Assembly: GCF_000163295.1 (NCBI RefSeq)
Contig: NZ_GG700527.1
Location: 451,453-515,452, forward strand
Direction: 5' to 3'
Source: Anaerococcus vaginalis ATCC 51170
GTDB lineage: Bacteria > Bacillota > Clostridia > Tissierellales > Peptoniphilaceae
DNA: 64,000 nucleotides
The position numbers were made by a program, and so were the translations under genes. The notes beneath the pieces were generated by a model, which was not told the DNA's origin, made no database searches, and saw nothing but the letters and a program-made list of their open reading frames with translations. Below are positions 8,233 through 16,357 of this stretch, piece after piece (positions within the stretch are counted from its first letter, which is position 1; the number at the start of each line of letters is the position of its first letter).

Positions 8233-9873
8233 GTGAGAAATATTAAAAGATGTATAGAGATTGCATATAATAGTAACAGAAATCATATGATAATTTATAT
8301 TTTACTTACAATTTTAAATGGTATTTTCTCTGGCATATCTATCTTCTCTCTACAAAACTTGGTAAATGTTATACAAGTGAGTTACCAAAATGACAATTCA
8401 ATGATCATTCCAGTAGGGAAATTTTTAATAATAAATATAGCATTTATATTAATAAGTTCATTGCAGCAATATTCGTATAGCATATTGAGCTTTTCGATGG
8501 ATAAGTATTTATGTGTAGTATTTGCTGAGAATTGTAATGAATTAAGCGTAAAGGATTTTGAAAACGAAGAAGTTTATAATAAAATAGGCCAAATAAACAG
8601 ATTTGGTAAAGATAAAGTTGTAGAAATATTTTTTAATATAGTACAGTTTATAGAAAGTGTAATAGCTATTATTACTATTTCAGGAATTATTTTCTCAAGC
8701 TCAAACAATAGTTGGGTTATAATAATTTTGATACCTATTATTAATTTCTTGATAAACATTAGATTTGGGAAATATATCTATAATATCGAAAATGATAATA
8801 TAGTTTTATATAGAAAACAAGAGTATTGCAATTATTTGATTAGTAATAATATTGCTTGTAAAGAGAGAATATTCTATAACTTTGGTGAAAGTTTGATAAA
8901 AAAATTGGATCAAGTTACAGATGCTATAATACTTAAGAACAAAAAGATCACTGTTTTGACTTTATTAATAAACAGCATTTTTAATATTATTGAGCTGATT
9001 GCAAAAGTATATCTAATTTTAGTAGAAAGTATTAGTGTTTTTACAAATGACGGTCTGCTAGGTTCAATACTTGCATATATTTATTCTTTAGACATTGTCA
9101 TGCAGAAGACCAATTTGTTACTTGGAAATATGCTGCTTATTATTAGTAATAGACTCTATGTAGAAACTTTTTTTGGGCTAATAGATAAAAATAATACTAA
9201 TAATAAAAAAACAGATGATTTAAGAAAAATAAATAAAATAAATCAGATTGAACTTAAAAATATTTCTTATTCTTATGATGGAAATAAAAATGTGCTTAGC
9301 AATATCAATATAAAATTCGATCACAATGGGTTATATATAATCAAAGGGGGTAATGGAAGAGGAAAAAGCACTTTACTTAAGTTATTATGCGGGTTATACT
9401 TTGATTATACAGGAGAAATAAGGGTTAATGGTTTGAATATTTCGAGCTATAGTTTATTAGAATATAGGGCTAGAATAGGTGTAGTATTTCAGGACTTTAA
9501 TAGATATGAAACTAGTGTAAAAGCAAACATAGCATTAAATAAAATGAATGAAACAGATTGTGTATTGAAAATCAAGAAATTGTTAAACTCTAAAGGAATT
9601 AAAATAAAAGATATCAATCCAAATACAATTTTAGGAAATTGGTTTGGAGGAAAAGAATTGTCAGGAGGAGAGTGGCAAAAAATTGCTTTTTTGAGATCTT
9701 TATACAATGAAAATGATATATTGATAGCAGATGAACCCACTTCAAATCTTGACTTTCAGTCAAAACAGAAGCTTGTAGAATTTTTCATAGAGGAATCAAA
9801 GAAAAAAATAATAATTTTGGCTACTCATGATGATATATTTGATACAATAGAGCATATTCCAATTGTTATATAG
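8233..9873 (+). CDS. ABC half-transporter (exporter fold), probable RiPP exporter
   Basis: The 546-aa protein has six predicted membrane segments over residues 1-310 and a nucleotide-binding domain with Walker A GGNGRGKST, Q-loop VVFQDF, signature LSGGEWQK, Walker B ILIADEPTSNLD and switch ATHDD. The GTG start at 8233 has GGGAG upstream. It has no N-terminal C39 peptidase domain, and no other protease is seen in the locus. The leader must therefore be cut by a host enzyme or not at all. It is the last gene of the peptide operon. Confidence 0.8.
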   Translation: MRNIKRCIEIAYNSNRNHMIIYILLTILNGIFSGISIFSLQNLVNVIQVSYQNDNSMIIPVGKFLIINIAFILISSLQQYSYSILSFSMDKYLCVVFAENCNELSVKDFENEEVYNKIGQINRFGKDKVVEIFFNIVQFIESVIAIITISGIIFSSSNNSWVIIILIPIINFLINIRFGKYIYNIENDNIVLYRKQEYCNYLISNNIACKERIFYNFGESLIKKLDQVTDAIILKNKKITVLTLLINSIFNIIELIAKVYLILVESISVFTNDGLLGSILAYIYSLDIVMQKTNLLLGNMLLIISNRLYVETFFGLIDKNNTNNKKTDDLRKINKINQIELKNISYSYDGNKNVLSNINIKFDHNGLYIIKGGNGRGKSTLLKLLCGLYFDYTGEIRVNGLNISSYSLLEYRARIGVVFQDFNRYETSVKANIALNKMNETDCVLKIKKLLNSKGIKIKDINPNTILGNWFGGKELSGGEWQKIAFLRSLYNENDILIADEPTSNLDFQSKQKLVEFFIEESKKKIIILATHDDIFDTIEHIPIVI

Positions 9874-10020
9874 TATTCCGTTTTAATTTATAAATATAGA
9901 TGTAATAAGGTGAGGGGAAAATAATGCTAAAATGATGATTTTAAGTTTGTTTTTTAGTTTTGAGTACATAAATAATTTGAAAATAATATATATTAATAAT
10001 TAATGTTGGTAGATAAAAAA
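9874..10020. other. No gene recognised between the RiPP operon and the SSB remnant
   Basis: Very A+T-rich. A ribosome-binding-like AGGTGAGGGG near 9909 precedes a three-codon frame only, which looks like the leftover of a gene start. Confidence 0.35.
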
Positions 10021-10300
10021 CGTGAGAAATACCTAAATCATTTTAAAGATGTAAAAATAAAAAAAGATTTAGTGAAGATATTTTAGAGGATAAGGACATC
10101 TATTTATAATAATTATAAAGAACATAAAAATTTATGAATATTATTTATAAATTTTTTGAAGCTAAGAAAACACTAAAAGAACAAAATAAAGAAAAGAAAT
10201 CTATATTAGAAAATATAAATGGTTTTTAAAGATGAAGATGAGAAAAAGGTAAAAATGGAATTTTATAAAAGATATTGGCGGTATTCGTACTGCTTTTATT
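10021..10300 (+). pseudogene. Decayed 3' end of a second SSB-like gene
   Basis: The stretch follows the 3' third of the gene at 1382-2038. For example, GATTTAGTGAAGATATTT matches GATTTCGTAAAGATATTT, AACACTAAAAGAACAAAA matches AACAAGAGAACAGTTAAAG, and GAAAAGAAATCTATATTAGA is almost identical. Frameshifts and stops are frequent. A worn form of the same terminator follows at about 10274-10295. The RiPP cargo is thus bracketed by an intact and a ruined copy of the same element sequence. 10301-10470 shows nothing further. Confidence 0.65.
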
Positions 10301-10470
10301 ATAGAGCTATTTATTTAATATTTTTTTGTATCAGAAAATTTTAGTTTTTTAATATGATCTTAGTAGCTATTTTATAGTTTAGTTTATACATAATATTTTA
10401 CACTATCATTCTCAAAAATTTAGAGTTGAAGTTTTTTGGGGGAAGTAAGTGTAGATCAAGGGATATATAC

Positions 10471-11883
10471 TTAAATTTTCTTAACATTCTTGTGAATATT
10501 TAACAGTATTTGCCACTTACCAAGCTCATTATTAATATACTTATCTGTATTTTTTCTTAATTGAGTAAGCTCGTAAATCAAGATGTTCTTATTGGAATAT
10601 TCTACCATAAGAATATCTTTTTTACTTTTATATTCATCGTAAATATTTGATAGTTCTTTTATGCTTAAATTTTTATACTTGTTTTTATCTAAAATAGTTA
10701 TTGATTTTTCGTATGCAATAATTTGAGTTTTGTATTCGGCATAAAATTCTTTATCTTTAGAGTTTGATTTATAGATTTCATAAATAGATTTATTTATTTT
10801 TAAAGTGTTTAAAGCCTCAATTGCAGTATAGATTTTGTTCAAATCTTTTTCTATATCCTTAATTTTATCTAAAGTTTTTTGCCTATTAATGGCTTCTTGT
10901 TGAAGTTTATTTTCTAGATCTATATTAGATGTCAGCCCATACTTTCTGAGTTGATTTAAAGTGTCAGCCATAGTATTCATATTGTGCTTCTTTGCCCATA
11001 TTTCATAAGCTTTAGAAGATTGTATCTTTTTATTATTTTTTAAGTCTATTATATTATCAACTTTTTTGTATGCTTTCGTAGAAGAATCAAAATCAATTTT
11101 TACGAACTTTTTATTCATATTATTCTCGATTCTTTCCTTGATCTTTTCATTGGTATAATCTTTTCCAAGAGTAGTTTCTTTAGCACGAATAAATCGTCCT
11201 TTTTCTCCTTGCTCTTTATGACGAAAAGATAGGTACTTGCCTAATTTGATTTCGTATCCATATTCTTCCATAGTTTTTAAAAAGTTATCATAGCTATTAG
11301 ACTTTTGAATAGCATGATCAATAGATATTTGAAGTCTATATTTCCAAGATGTTCCTTTTTTAAATTCCATATATTCTTTATATGATTTCCCATTAGTTTT
11401 ATATTTATTTTTAAACTTCATATAGTCTTCATCTATAACAGACAACTTATATTTTCTACACAAGTCATCACTATAATTTCTAATTTGATGGTAAGATTTT
11501 TTATTGCTTTGATAGGCTTTACCTGTATGAAAAGAAACATTATTAAATAGAATATGGTTATGAATATGCTCCTTATCAACATGGGTAGTTATTACGTATT
11601 CATATTTTCCTTGCAGTACCTTCTCACATAATTCAATTCCAATTTTGTGAGCCTCTTCAGGTGTAGTTTCTCCAGGTGCAAAAGCTTGAATTAAATGTCT
11701 AGCTAAAACTTTTACCTTAGAATTACATTCTATTTTTGTTTGTTCAAACTCTAAATGAGCAGTTATAGGGTTGCAATTTAGAGATGAGATTAGAATTTTT
11801 TCGTCTGTTTTATTGCTATTCATAATATAATCAAGGGCAGCTTTTAAGGTAGATTTAATAGGATGGATTTTAGTAACAGCCAT
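10471..11883 (-). CDS. mobA: MOBP-type relaxase, copy A
   Basis: A 470-aa relaxase/mobilization nuclease. The N-terminus MAVTKIHPIKSTLKAAL is typical. The active-site region holds the metal-binding histidines in THVDKEHIHNHILFNN, and the conserved LARHLIQAFAPGE lies upstream of it. The C-terminal half is a long charged helical region. It would nick oriT and lead the strand into a recipient. Its ATG overlaps the mobC stop by one base. A relaxase with roughly 55 percent identity by eye lies at 61700-63031, also on the minus strand, and the 3' end of a third copy lies at 55700-56035. Confidence 0.9.
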   Translation of the reverse strand: MAVTKIHPIKSTLKAALDYIMNSNKTDEKILISSLNCNPITAHLEFEQTKIECNSKVKVLARHLIQAFAPGETTPEEAHKIGIELCEKVLQGKYEYVITTHVDKEHIHNHILFNNVSFHTGKAYQSNKKSYHQIRNYSDDLCRKYKLSVIDEDYMKFKNKYKTNGKSYKEYMEFKKGTSWKYRLQISIDHAIQKSNSYDNFLKTMEEYGYEIKLGKYLSFRHKEQGEKGRFIRAKETTLGKDYTNEKIKERIENNMNKKFVKIDFDSSTKAYKKVDNIIDLKNNKKIQSSKAYEIWAKKHNMNTMADTLNQLRKYGLTSNIDLENKLQQEAINRQKTLDKIKDIEKDLNKIYTAIEALNTLKINKSIYEIYKSNSKDKEFYAEYKTQIIAYEKSITILDKNKYKNLSIKELSNIYDEYKSKKDILMVEYSNKNILIYELTQLRKNTDKYINNELGKWQILLNIHKNVKKI

Positions 11884-12251
11884 TATTTTTTCTCCTTATT
11901 AAAACTATTGGAATAGGTAAGAGAGTATATTTTTTTACGCATGGCTAAAATATCTTTTGCTTGTTTTTCTAATGATTTTTTCAAATCATCTACATCATTT
12001 TTATATATAAGGGATGTTGAGTTTACTCTTTTTGCAATTTGATTTATACTACTTGAAGTACGACTTATATTTGTTGACATTTCACGAAAAACATCCATAT
12101 CTAGAATAAAGATATCTTTTTCTAAAATACATTTTATAATAAATTGTCTAAGAGATTTGCATTTAGATGCTTTATATTTTTTGTTCAGTAATTCTAATTC
12201 TTCATCAGATAGCATTAGATATATCCCGTTATTTCTAGTTCTATTTGCCAT
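11883..12251 (-). CDS. mobC: MobC-like relaxosome accessory protein, copy A
   Basis: A 122-aa protein with a short ribbon-helix-helix-like N-terminus (IYLMLSDEELELLNKKY) and the MobC signature region around NISRTSSSINQIAKRVNST, ending in a coiled helix. AAGGAGGG precedes the ATG on the minus strand. It lies between the oriT-like site and the relaxase and probably helps open oriT. Confidence 0.85.
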   Translation of the reverse strand: MANRTRNNGIYLMLSDEELELLNKKYKASKCKSLRQFIIKCILEKDIFILDMDVFREMSTNISRTSSSINQIAKRVNSTSLIYKNDVDDLKKSLEKQAKDILAMRKKIYSLTYSNSFNKEKK

Positions 12252-12275
12252 AGATTACCCTCCTTTATATAGTTA

Positions 12276-12330
12276 AGTAAAAAAAAGAAAAACCTGTAAA
12301 AGCAAGTATAGCAACTTGTTTTACAGGTTT
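12276..12330 (-). terminator. Hairpin with T-run in the mobC leader (attenuator)
   Basis: AAACCTGTAAAA at 12290-12301 pairs with TTTTACAGGTTT at 12319-12330, extended by GCAAGT/ACTTG with one bulged base. On the minus strand it is followed by TTTCTTTTTTTT and then the mobC ribosome-binding site. It may stop transcription arriving from the oriT side. Confidence 0.55.
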
Positions 12331-12483
12331 AATTTATTATATATTCTTTAAGAAAACTCCTGAGTTTTGCTTCTAATTATTTTATATTTTATCACCTTTA
12401 AAAAGAATAATCAAATTTCATATAGGAGAGAATGTAAATATTTTTTATAAGGATAGCTAATGCAAGTTAAAAAAATTAGGGGT

Positions 12484-12591
12484 TTGGGGATATTCCCCAA
12501 CAAGCAAAATAGATTAAAACAAACAGTAGCTTTATAGTTGATTTAATCTATTTTTTCGTAAGTGCATATGCACTTACTGTGCTTGCTATTT
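12484..12591. other. Putative origin of transfer (oriT), copy A
   Basis: Three dyads stand in a row before mobC-mobA: TTGGGGA-TAT-TCCCCAA (12484-12500), a 12-bp stem around AATAGATTAAA/TTTAATCTATT (about 12509-12552), and the palindrome TAAGTGCATATGCACTTA (12559-12576), followed by CTGTGCTTGCTAT. The same order recurs at 63423-63526 upstream of the second mobC with different stem bases but the same CGTAAGTG and ACTTACTGTGCTTGC edges. A nick site is expected in or next to CTGTGCTTGC. 12592-12671 holds only GCTATTTTT repeats. Confidence 0.65.
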
Positions 12592-12671
12592 TTGCTATTT
12601 TTGCTATTTTTGTTTAATAAAAATACACTATTTTATGATAACTTAAATTTTAAAAAATTAAAAAAATCACT

Positions 12672-12699
12672 TTGAAATAGATACTTTTACAACTATAAT
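12672..12699 (+). promoter_or_regulatory. Promoter of the DtxR-like regulator
   Basis: TTGAAA at 12672-12677 and TATAAT at 12694-12699 with a 16-base spacer, about 95 bases before the gene. Confidence 0.5.
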
Positions 12700-12754
12700 A
12701 ATATGTATGATATTAAAAAATATTTTAAATTATCATATTTAAAGATATTTAATT

Positions 12755-12777
12755 AAATTATTAGTTACTAACAATTT
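12755..12777. promoter_or_regulatory. 23-bp palindrome overlapping the leader of the DtxR-like gene
   Basis: Centred at 12766 with core TTAGT-T-ACTAA and flanks AAATT/AATTT; ten of eleven pairs are complementary. It sits directly before the ribosome-binding site of the regulator, so autoregulation is likely. Confidence 0.5.
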
Positions 12778-12794
12778 AAGAGGGGGAATAATTT

Positions 12795-13166
12795 ATTTTA
12801 CACAGAGAATTTGCTGAAGAAAATTATTTAGAAGCCATATATATTTTATCTTTGGAAAATGAAGAGGTTAGAAATATAGACATTGCTAACTATTTGGATT
12901 ACAAAAGACCGACGGTTACAAGAATGCTAAAAAAACTTGACAATAAAGGTAGGATAACTTATGGAGATGATAAAATAATTCGTTTAACAGACGAATCAAA
13001 AAAATTTTGTGAAAAGATGTATAAAAAACATATGTATCTTACTAGCGTATTCATTAAACTTGGAGTTAATCCTAAACAAGCAGAAAGTGAAGCTTGTCTT
13101 ATAGAACACGTTATATCAGATGAAACGTTTAAAAAATTAAAAAAACATTTTAATGAAACCTTATAA
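12795..13166 (+). CDS. DtxR/MntR-family metal-dependent repressor (AUU start)
   Basis: About 123 aa. The frame contains the whole family N-terminus (HREFAEENYLEAIYIL), a winged helix (NIDIANYLDYKRPTVTRMLKKL) and a dimerization/metal helix with KKHMYLTSVF and EACLIEHVIS, which carry the expected His and Glu ligands. No ATG, GTG or suitable TTG exists upstream. The frame is closed by a stop at 12789, and AAGAGGGGG (12778-12786) points to ATT at 12795. A start at TTG 12852 would remove helix 1 and the first metal ligands. It stands first in the island and probably represses the metallophore operon when iron or manganese is plentiful. Confidence 0.8.
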   Translation: MLHREFAEENYLEAIYILSLENEEVRNIDIANYLDYKRPTVTRMLKKLDNKGRITYGDDKIIRLTDESKKFCEKMYKKHMYLTSVFIKLGVNPKQAESEACLIEHVISDETFKKLKKHFNETL

Positions 13167-13168
13167 TT

Positions 13169-13214
13169 AATAGCATAGATAACTTTTAAATAAGTTTTTT
13201 ATGCTATTTTTTTT
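13169..13214 (+). terminator. Terminator after the DtxR-like gene
   Basis: AATAGCATA at 13169-13177 pairs with TATGCTATT at 13200-13208, with an inner AACTT/AAGTT helix, followed by T8. Confidence 0.7.
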
Positions 13215-13244
13215 AATTATTTTACAAAAAAGTTCAAAAACTCA

Positions 13245-13273
13245 TTGATAAATGTTATCAAATGGTATATAAT
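13245..13273 (+). promoter_or_regulatory. Promoter of the metallophore operon with an overlapping dyad
   Basis: TTGATA at 13245-13250 and TATAAT at 13268-13273 with a 17-base spacer, a near-consensus promoter. The -35 hexamer is the left end of the perfect dyad TTGATAAATGTTATCAA (13245-13261), so a bound repressor would block RNA polymerase. Confidence 0.7.
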
Positions 13274-13281
13274 GAATAAAA

Positions 13282-13297
13282 GTTAGCTATTGCTAAC
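13282..13297. promoter_or_regulatory. Operator-like dyad at the transcription start of the metallophore operon
   Basis: GTTAGCTATTGCTAAC, perfect 6-bp arms with a 4-base centre. The GTTAGC/GCTAAC halves resemble the core of DtxR/IdeR boxes. It covers the expected start point about 8 bases after the -10 box. Confidence 0.6.
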
Positions 13298-13322
13298 AAA
13301 AAATATATTAAAAGGTGAATTT

Positions 13323-14081
13323 ATGTCAAAAAATTTTGAAATGCTAAATAAAGAATTAGACGAAAACAATATTAAAGCTAGTCTTGTTATATTTCCGTTT
13401 GCAGGAGGTGGAGTATCTGCATTTAGAAATTGGAAATATGAATTTGAAGATGTAAGGGTATTTGTTGCTCAATATCCAGGAAGAGAAAATAGATTTTCTG
13501 AAAAGGCTACAAGTGATATTAATATTTTAGTTGAAACATTATTCAATGATATGAAAGAAAATTTTGATTTTGGAAAACCTTACTATTTATTTGGACATAG
13601 TATGGGAACAAAAATTGTTTATGAAATAGCCTTAAAGATCAAAAATTCAAGTTATGAAAATCCAAGAGGAATAATAATTTCAGGTGGACGTGCTCCAGTG
13701 TATAAAGAACCAAATCCAATCTATCACCTTGATGACGAAGGTTTTATAGAAGGGCTAAGAAGATATGAGGGAACCCCGAAAGAGATATTAGATAATAAAG
13801 AATTGATTTCAATTTTTTTACCGACACTTAGAGCAGATTTTGTAATAGACGAAGACTATCAAGATACAAAACATGAAAAATTAGAAAGTCCCATACTTGG
13901 CCTTATGGGAGATAAAGATCAAGAAATGAAATTAGAAGAACTTAAAAAATGGCAAGATTATACAACAAAAGAATTTGTCTATAAATATATAGATGGCAAG
14001 CATATGTTTGTAAATACATCTACTGAAATGGTTATAAGGGAAATAAAAAGCTATATTAATGAAAACGTTAAAAATAATTAA
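13323..14081 (+). CDS. Type II thioesterase (YbtT/PchC-like)
   Basis: The 252-aa alpha/beta hydrolase is typical of type II thioesterases that clear mis-primed carrier proteins. FPFAGGGVSAFRNW forms the oxyanion region, the nucleophile is Ser93 in FGHSMGTK, an acid lies in LMGDKDQEM, and the histidine is in DGKHMFV near the end. ATG 13323 is preferred to the upstream in-frame start because AAAGGTGA lies at 13311-13318. It is the first gene of a tightly packed operon running to 36802, and its end overlaps the next gene by 23 bases. Confidence 0.9.
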   Translation: MSKNFEMLNKELDENNIKASLVIFPFAGGGVSAFRNWKYEFEDVRVFVAQYPGRENRFSEKATSDINILVETLFNDMKENFDFGKPYYLFGHSMGTKIVYEIALKIKNSSYENPRGIIISGGRAPVYKEPNPIYHLDDEGFIEGLRRYEGTPKEILDNKELISIFLPTLRADFVIDEDYQDTKHEKLESPILGLMGDKDQEMKLEELKKWQDYTTKEFVYKYIDGKHMFVNTSTEMVIREIKSYINENVKNN

Positions 14082-14733
14082 AATTACAGAATTAACAAAA
14101 TTTGACATTAATGAGGTAGTTCAATTTATACATGATGATTGTATAGCAGTAGTTGCTGTAGAAACAAATAGTTATGGAATTATAAGTGAATGTATTCCAT
14201 ATTTAAGTAAAGATCAAATTGAAATTATGTGGAAGTATAGAAAAGAAAGTGACAGAATTAATTATGTTGTAACAAAAGCAATAGTAAACTTGCTATTTTC
14301 TAAAATTGAGAAACTAAAATTCGAAGAGATTAGATGGCGTTACGGTAAATATAATAAACCATATATTAGAAATCATTTGAATTTACATTTTAATATATCA
14401 CATACCACAGGATTTTCAATAGTAGCTTTCTCAAGAAATGATATAGGAGTTGATATTGAAAATATAGAAAGAAATATAGATTATAGTGAAATTAAGAATA
14501 ATTTTTTTATTAACAATGAAAAAATATTAGGTTTGAAAGACTTTTACAAATATTGGGTTTGCAAAGAAGCTTATTTAAAATATAAAGGAGTCGGTTTAAT
14601 TCAAAATTTGGAAACAGTTGATGTTATTAATAAAAATAATAATGTAATGAAAGTTATAGATAAAGAAAATAATATTCAAAAGGAGATTTTGATTTTTGAA
14701 AAAGAAAAATTTGTTTTTGCGTTATGCTATTAA
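14059..14733 (+). CDS. 4'-phosphopantetheinyl transferase (Sfp-type)
   Basis: The 224-aa protein has the Sfp hallmarks: KPYIRNHLNLHFNISHTTG, the magnesium-binding GVDIENIE near residue 130, and the WVCKEAYLKYKG block near 167-178. It would attach the phosphopantetheine arm to the ArCP and PCP serines of the synthetases downstream. Its presence makes the operon independent of host priming enzymes, useful for a mobile cluster. The start lies inside the thioesterase gene, so translation is probably coupled. Confidence 0.9.
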   Translation: MKTLKIIKITELTKFDINEVVQFIHDDCIAVVAVETNSYGIISECIPYLSKDQIEIMWKYRKESDRINYVVTKAIVNLLFSKIEKLKFEEIRWRYGKYNKPYIRNHLNLHFNISHTTGFSIVAFSRNDIGVDIENIERNIDYSEIKNNFFINNEKILGLKDFYKYWVCKEAYLKYKGVGLIQNLETVDVINKNNNVMKVIDKENNIQKEILIFEKEKFVFALCY

Positions 14734-14751
14734 AAAGGTAGGGCAAATATT

Positions 14752-16341
14752 ATGAATTTAGAGATTAAGAGACAATTAATCAACTTTTATGATAAAGATG
14801 TTTGGGAGCATCTAACTGTTGGCGAACATTTGAAAATGTGGTCAAATACATACGCCGATAGAGTAGCAGTTGTAGATGAAAATGAAGAATTGACATATAG
14901 ACAACTTAAAGATGAAGTGGATTGTTATGCTAATGGACTTTTAAATCAAGGCTTCCGTAAGGGAGATAAAGTATTATTTCAACTTCCTAATAGCAAAGAA
15001 TTCATTATAATTTTATTTGCAATGATGAGTATAGGAGTGATTCCTGTAATTATCTTGATGGGTCATAGATATTCAGAAGTTAAGGGAATTTTAAATAAAA
15101 CAAATGCAAAAGCATATATTGGAATTAACAGGTACTTAGGATTTTCATATGAAGATATGGTGTCTAATATTATAGAAGATACGAAAGAAGATTTACAAGT
15201 TTATTTGATTGGCGAAACAGAGAAATATGAGAAGTTATGTACCTTAAGACAAAATAGAAAAAATAAATTTGTTGAAGAATTAGAGTATAAGGAAACAGCT
15301 ATATTTTTATTGTCAGGAGGTACAACCGGCTTTCCGAAACTAATACCTAATAGGCATTGTGAATTTATATATTTAGCAAAAGAACTGGCAAATGCAACAG
15401 ATATGAATGAAGATACAGTGTATTTGGCAGCTTTACCTATGAGCCATAAATTTGCACTTTGTTGTCCGGGAATGATTGGGACATTGTCAAAAGGTGGTAA
15501 GGTAGTTACTTGTAGAGTATCCAGTCCTGATGAAATAATACCTTTGATTGAGGAACAGGAAGTTAGCATTATGGCATTGGTACCTACTTTAGCTAATATG
15601 TGTATAGAATATCTTGAAAATGATGATGCTGATATCAGCAGTTTGAAGTATATACAGATAGGTGGATCTGTTCTTGATTCTAACTTAGCAAAAAAGATTC
15701 AGGAAGAATTTAATTGTAAATTATTGCAATTGTATGGCATGAGTGAGTCGTTGATTACTTGCTCTAGGGTTTTGGACGATGATTATGACAGATTACATAC
15801 TCAAGGGAAGAAGTTAAGTGAGTTTGACGAAGCTCGTATTGTTGATGAAAACGGGAAAGAGGTTCCTGATGGAGATTTTGGAGAGCTAATAGTTAGGGGA
15901 CCATATACTATTTTGGAATATTATGATTCATCAAAACTAAATAATACTCAGTTTACAGAAGAATGTTTTTTAAGAACAGGAGATAGAGCCGCTAAGTTAT
16001 ATGGAGACAATTATAAAATTGTTGGTCGTGTGTTGGAGATGATAAATCGTGCTGGAGAAAAAATAGTTCCTTCTGAGTTGGAAAATATTTTGCTTACAAA
16101 TAAGAATATTAGAGAAGTGCAAATTGTTGGCATACCCGATGAGACTCTCGGAGAAAAAATAGGTGTATTTATTTTGAAGGGGAGTACCGTTCTTACACTT
16201 AGAGATATAAAGAATTATTTGGTAGAAAGAGGACTTGCTTCTTTTAAGTTACCGGATGAAGTACAGTATGTTGATCAATGGCCATTAACAAGCGTTGGAA
16301 AGGTAGATAAAAGTAAATTAAAACAACAAATGATTAAATAG
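14752..16341 (+). CDS. Aryl acid-AMP ligase (EntE/DhbE/YbtE-like) for the starter unit
   Basis: The 529-aa stand-alone adenylation enzyme has A3 LLSGGTTGFPK (about 186-196), A5 LYGMSES, A7 LRTGD, A8 YKIVGRVLEMINRAGEKI and the A10 lysine in SVGKVDK. The N-terminal GVIPVIILMGHRYSEV matches the EntE group. In the pocket block MSHKFALCCPG, Lys233 stands where DhbE has Asn235 and Cys238 where DhbE has Ser240. Cys at the latter place is reported for salicylate-activating members, but Lys at the former is unusual. It should load the ArCP of the next protein. No isochorismate or salicylate synthase gene occurs in the window, so the aryl acid comes from elsewhere. Confidence 0.88.
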   Translation: MNLEIKRQLINFYDKDVWEHLTVGEHLKMWSNTYADRVAVVDENEELTYRQLKDEVDCYANGLLNQGFRKGDKVLFQLPNSKEFIIILFAMMSIGVIPVIILMGHRYSEVKGILNKTNAKAYIGINRYLGFSYEDMVSNIIEDTKEDLQVYLIGETEKYEKLCTLRQNRKNKFVEELEYKETAIFLLSGGTTGFPKLIPNRHCEFIYLAKELANATDMNEDTVYLAALPMSHKFALCCPGMIGTLSKGGKVVTCRVSSPDEIIPLIEEQEVSIMALVPTLANMCIEYLENDDADISSLKYIQIGGSVLDSNLAKKIQEEFNCKLLQLYGMSESLITCSRVLDDDYDRLHTQGKKLSEFDEARIVDENGKEVPDGDFGELIVRGPYTILEYYDSSKLNNTQFTEECFLRTGDRAAKLYGDNYKIVGRVLEMINRAGEKIVPSELENILLTNKNIREVQIVGIPDETLGEKIGVFILKGSTVLTLRDIKNYLVERGLASFKLPDEVQYVDQWPLTSVGKVDKSKLKQQMIK

Positions 16342-16357
16342 ATAAGGAGGCTACAAT

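Noticed and set aside
12592-12620. GCTATTTTT direct repeats next to oriT A as a CRISPR or iteron array
   Set aside because: Only about three short units of nine bases without spacers; more likely simple-sequence slippage or minor oriT elements.
13245-13261. Assigning the first promoter dyad to the TetR regulator
   Set aside because: Half-sites GATAA/TTATC agree, but the spacing is 3 bases here and 5 in the two TetR operators, so the same protein is not supported.
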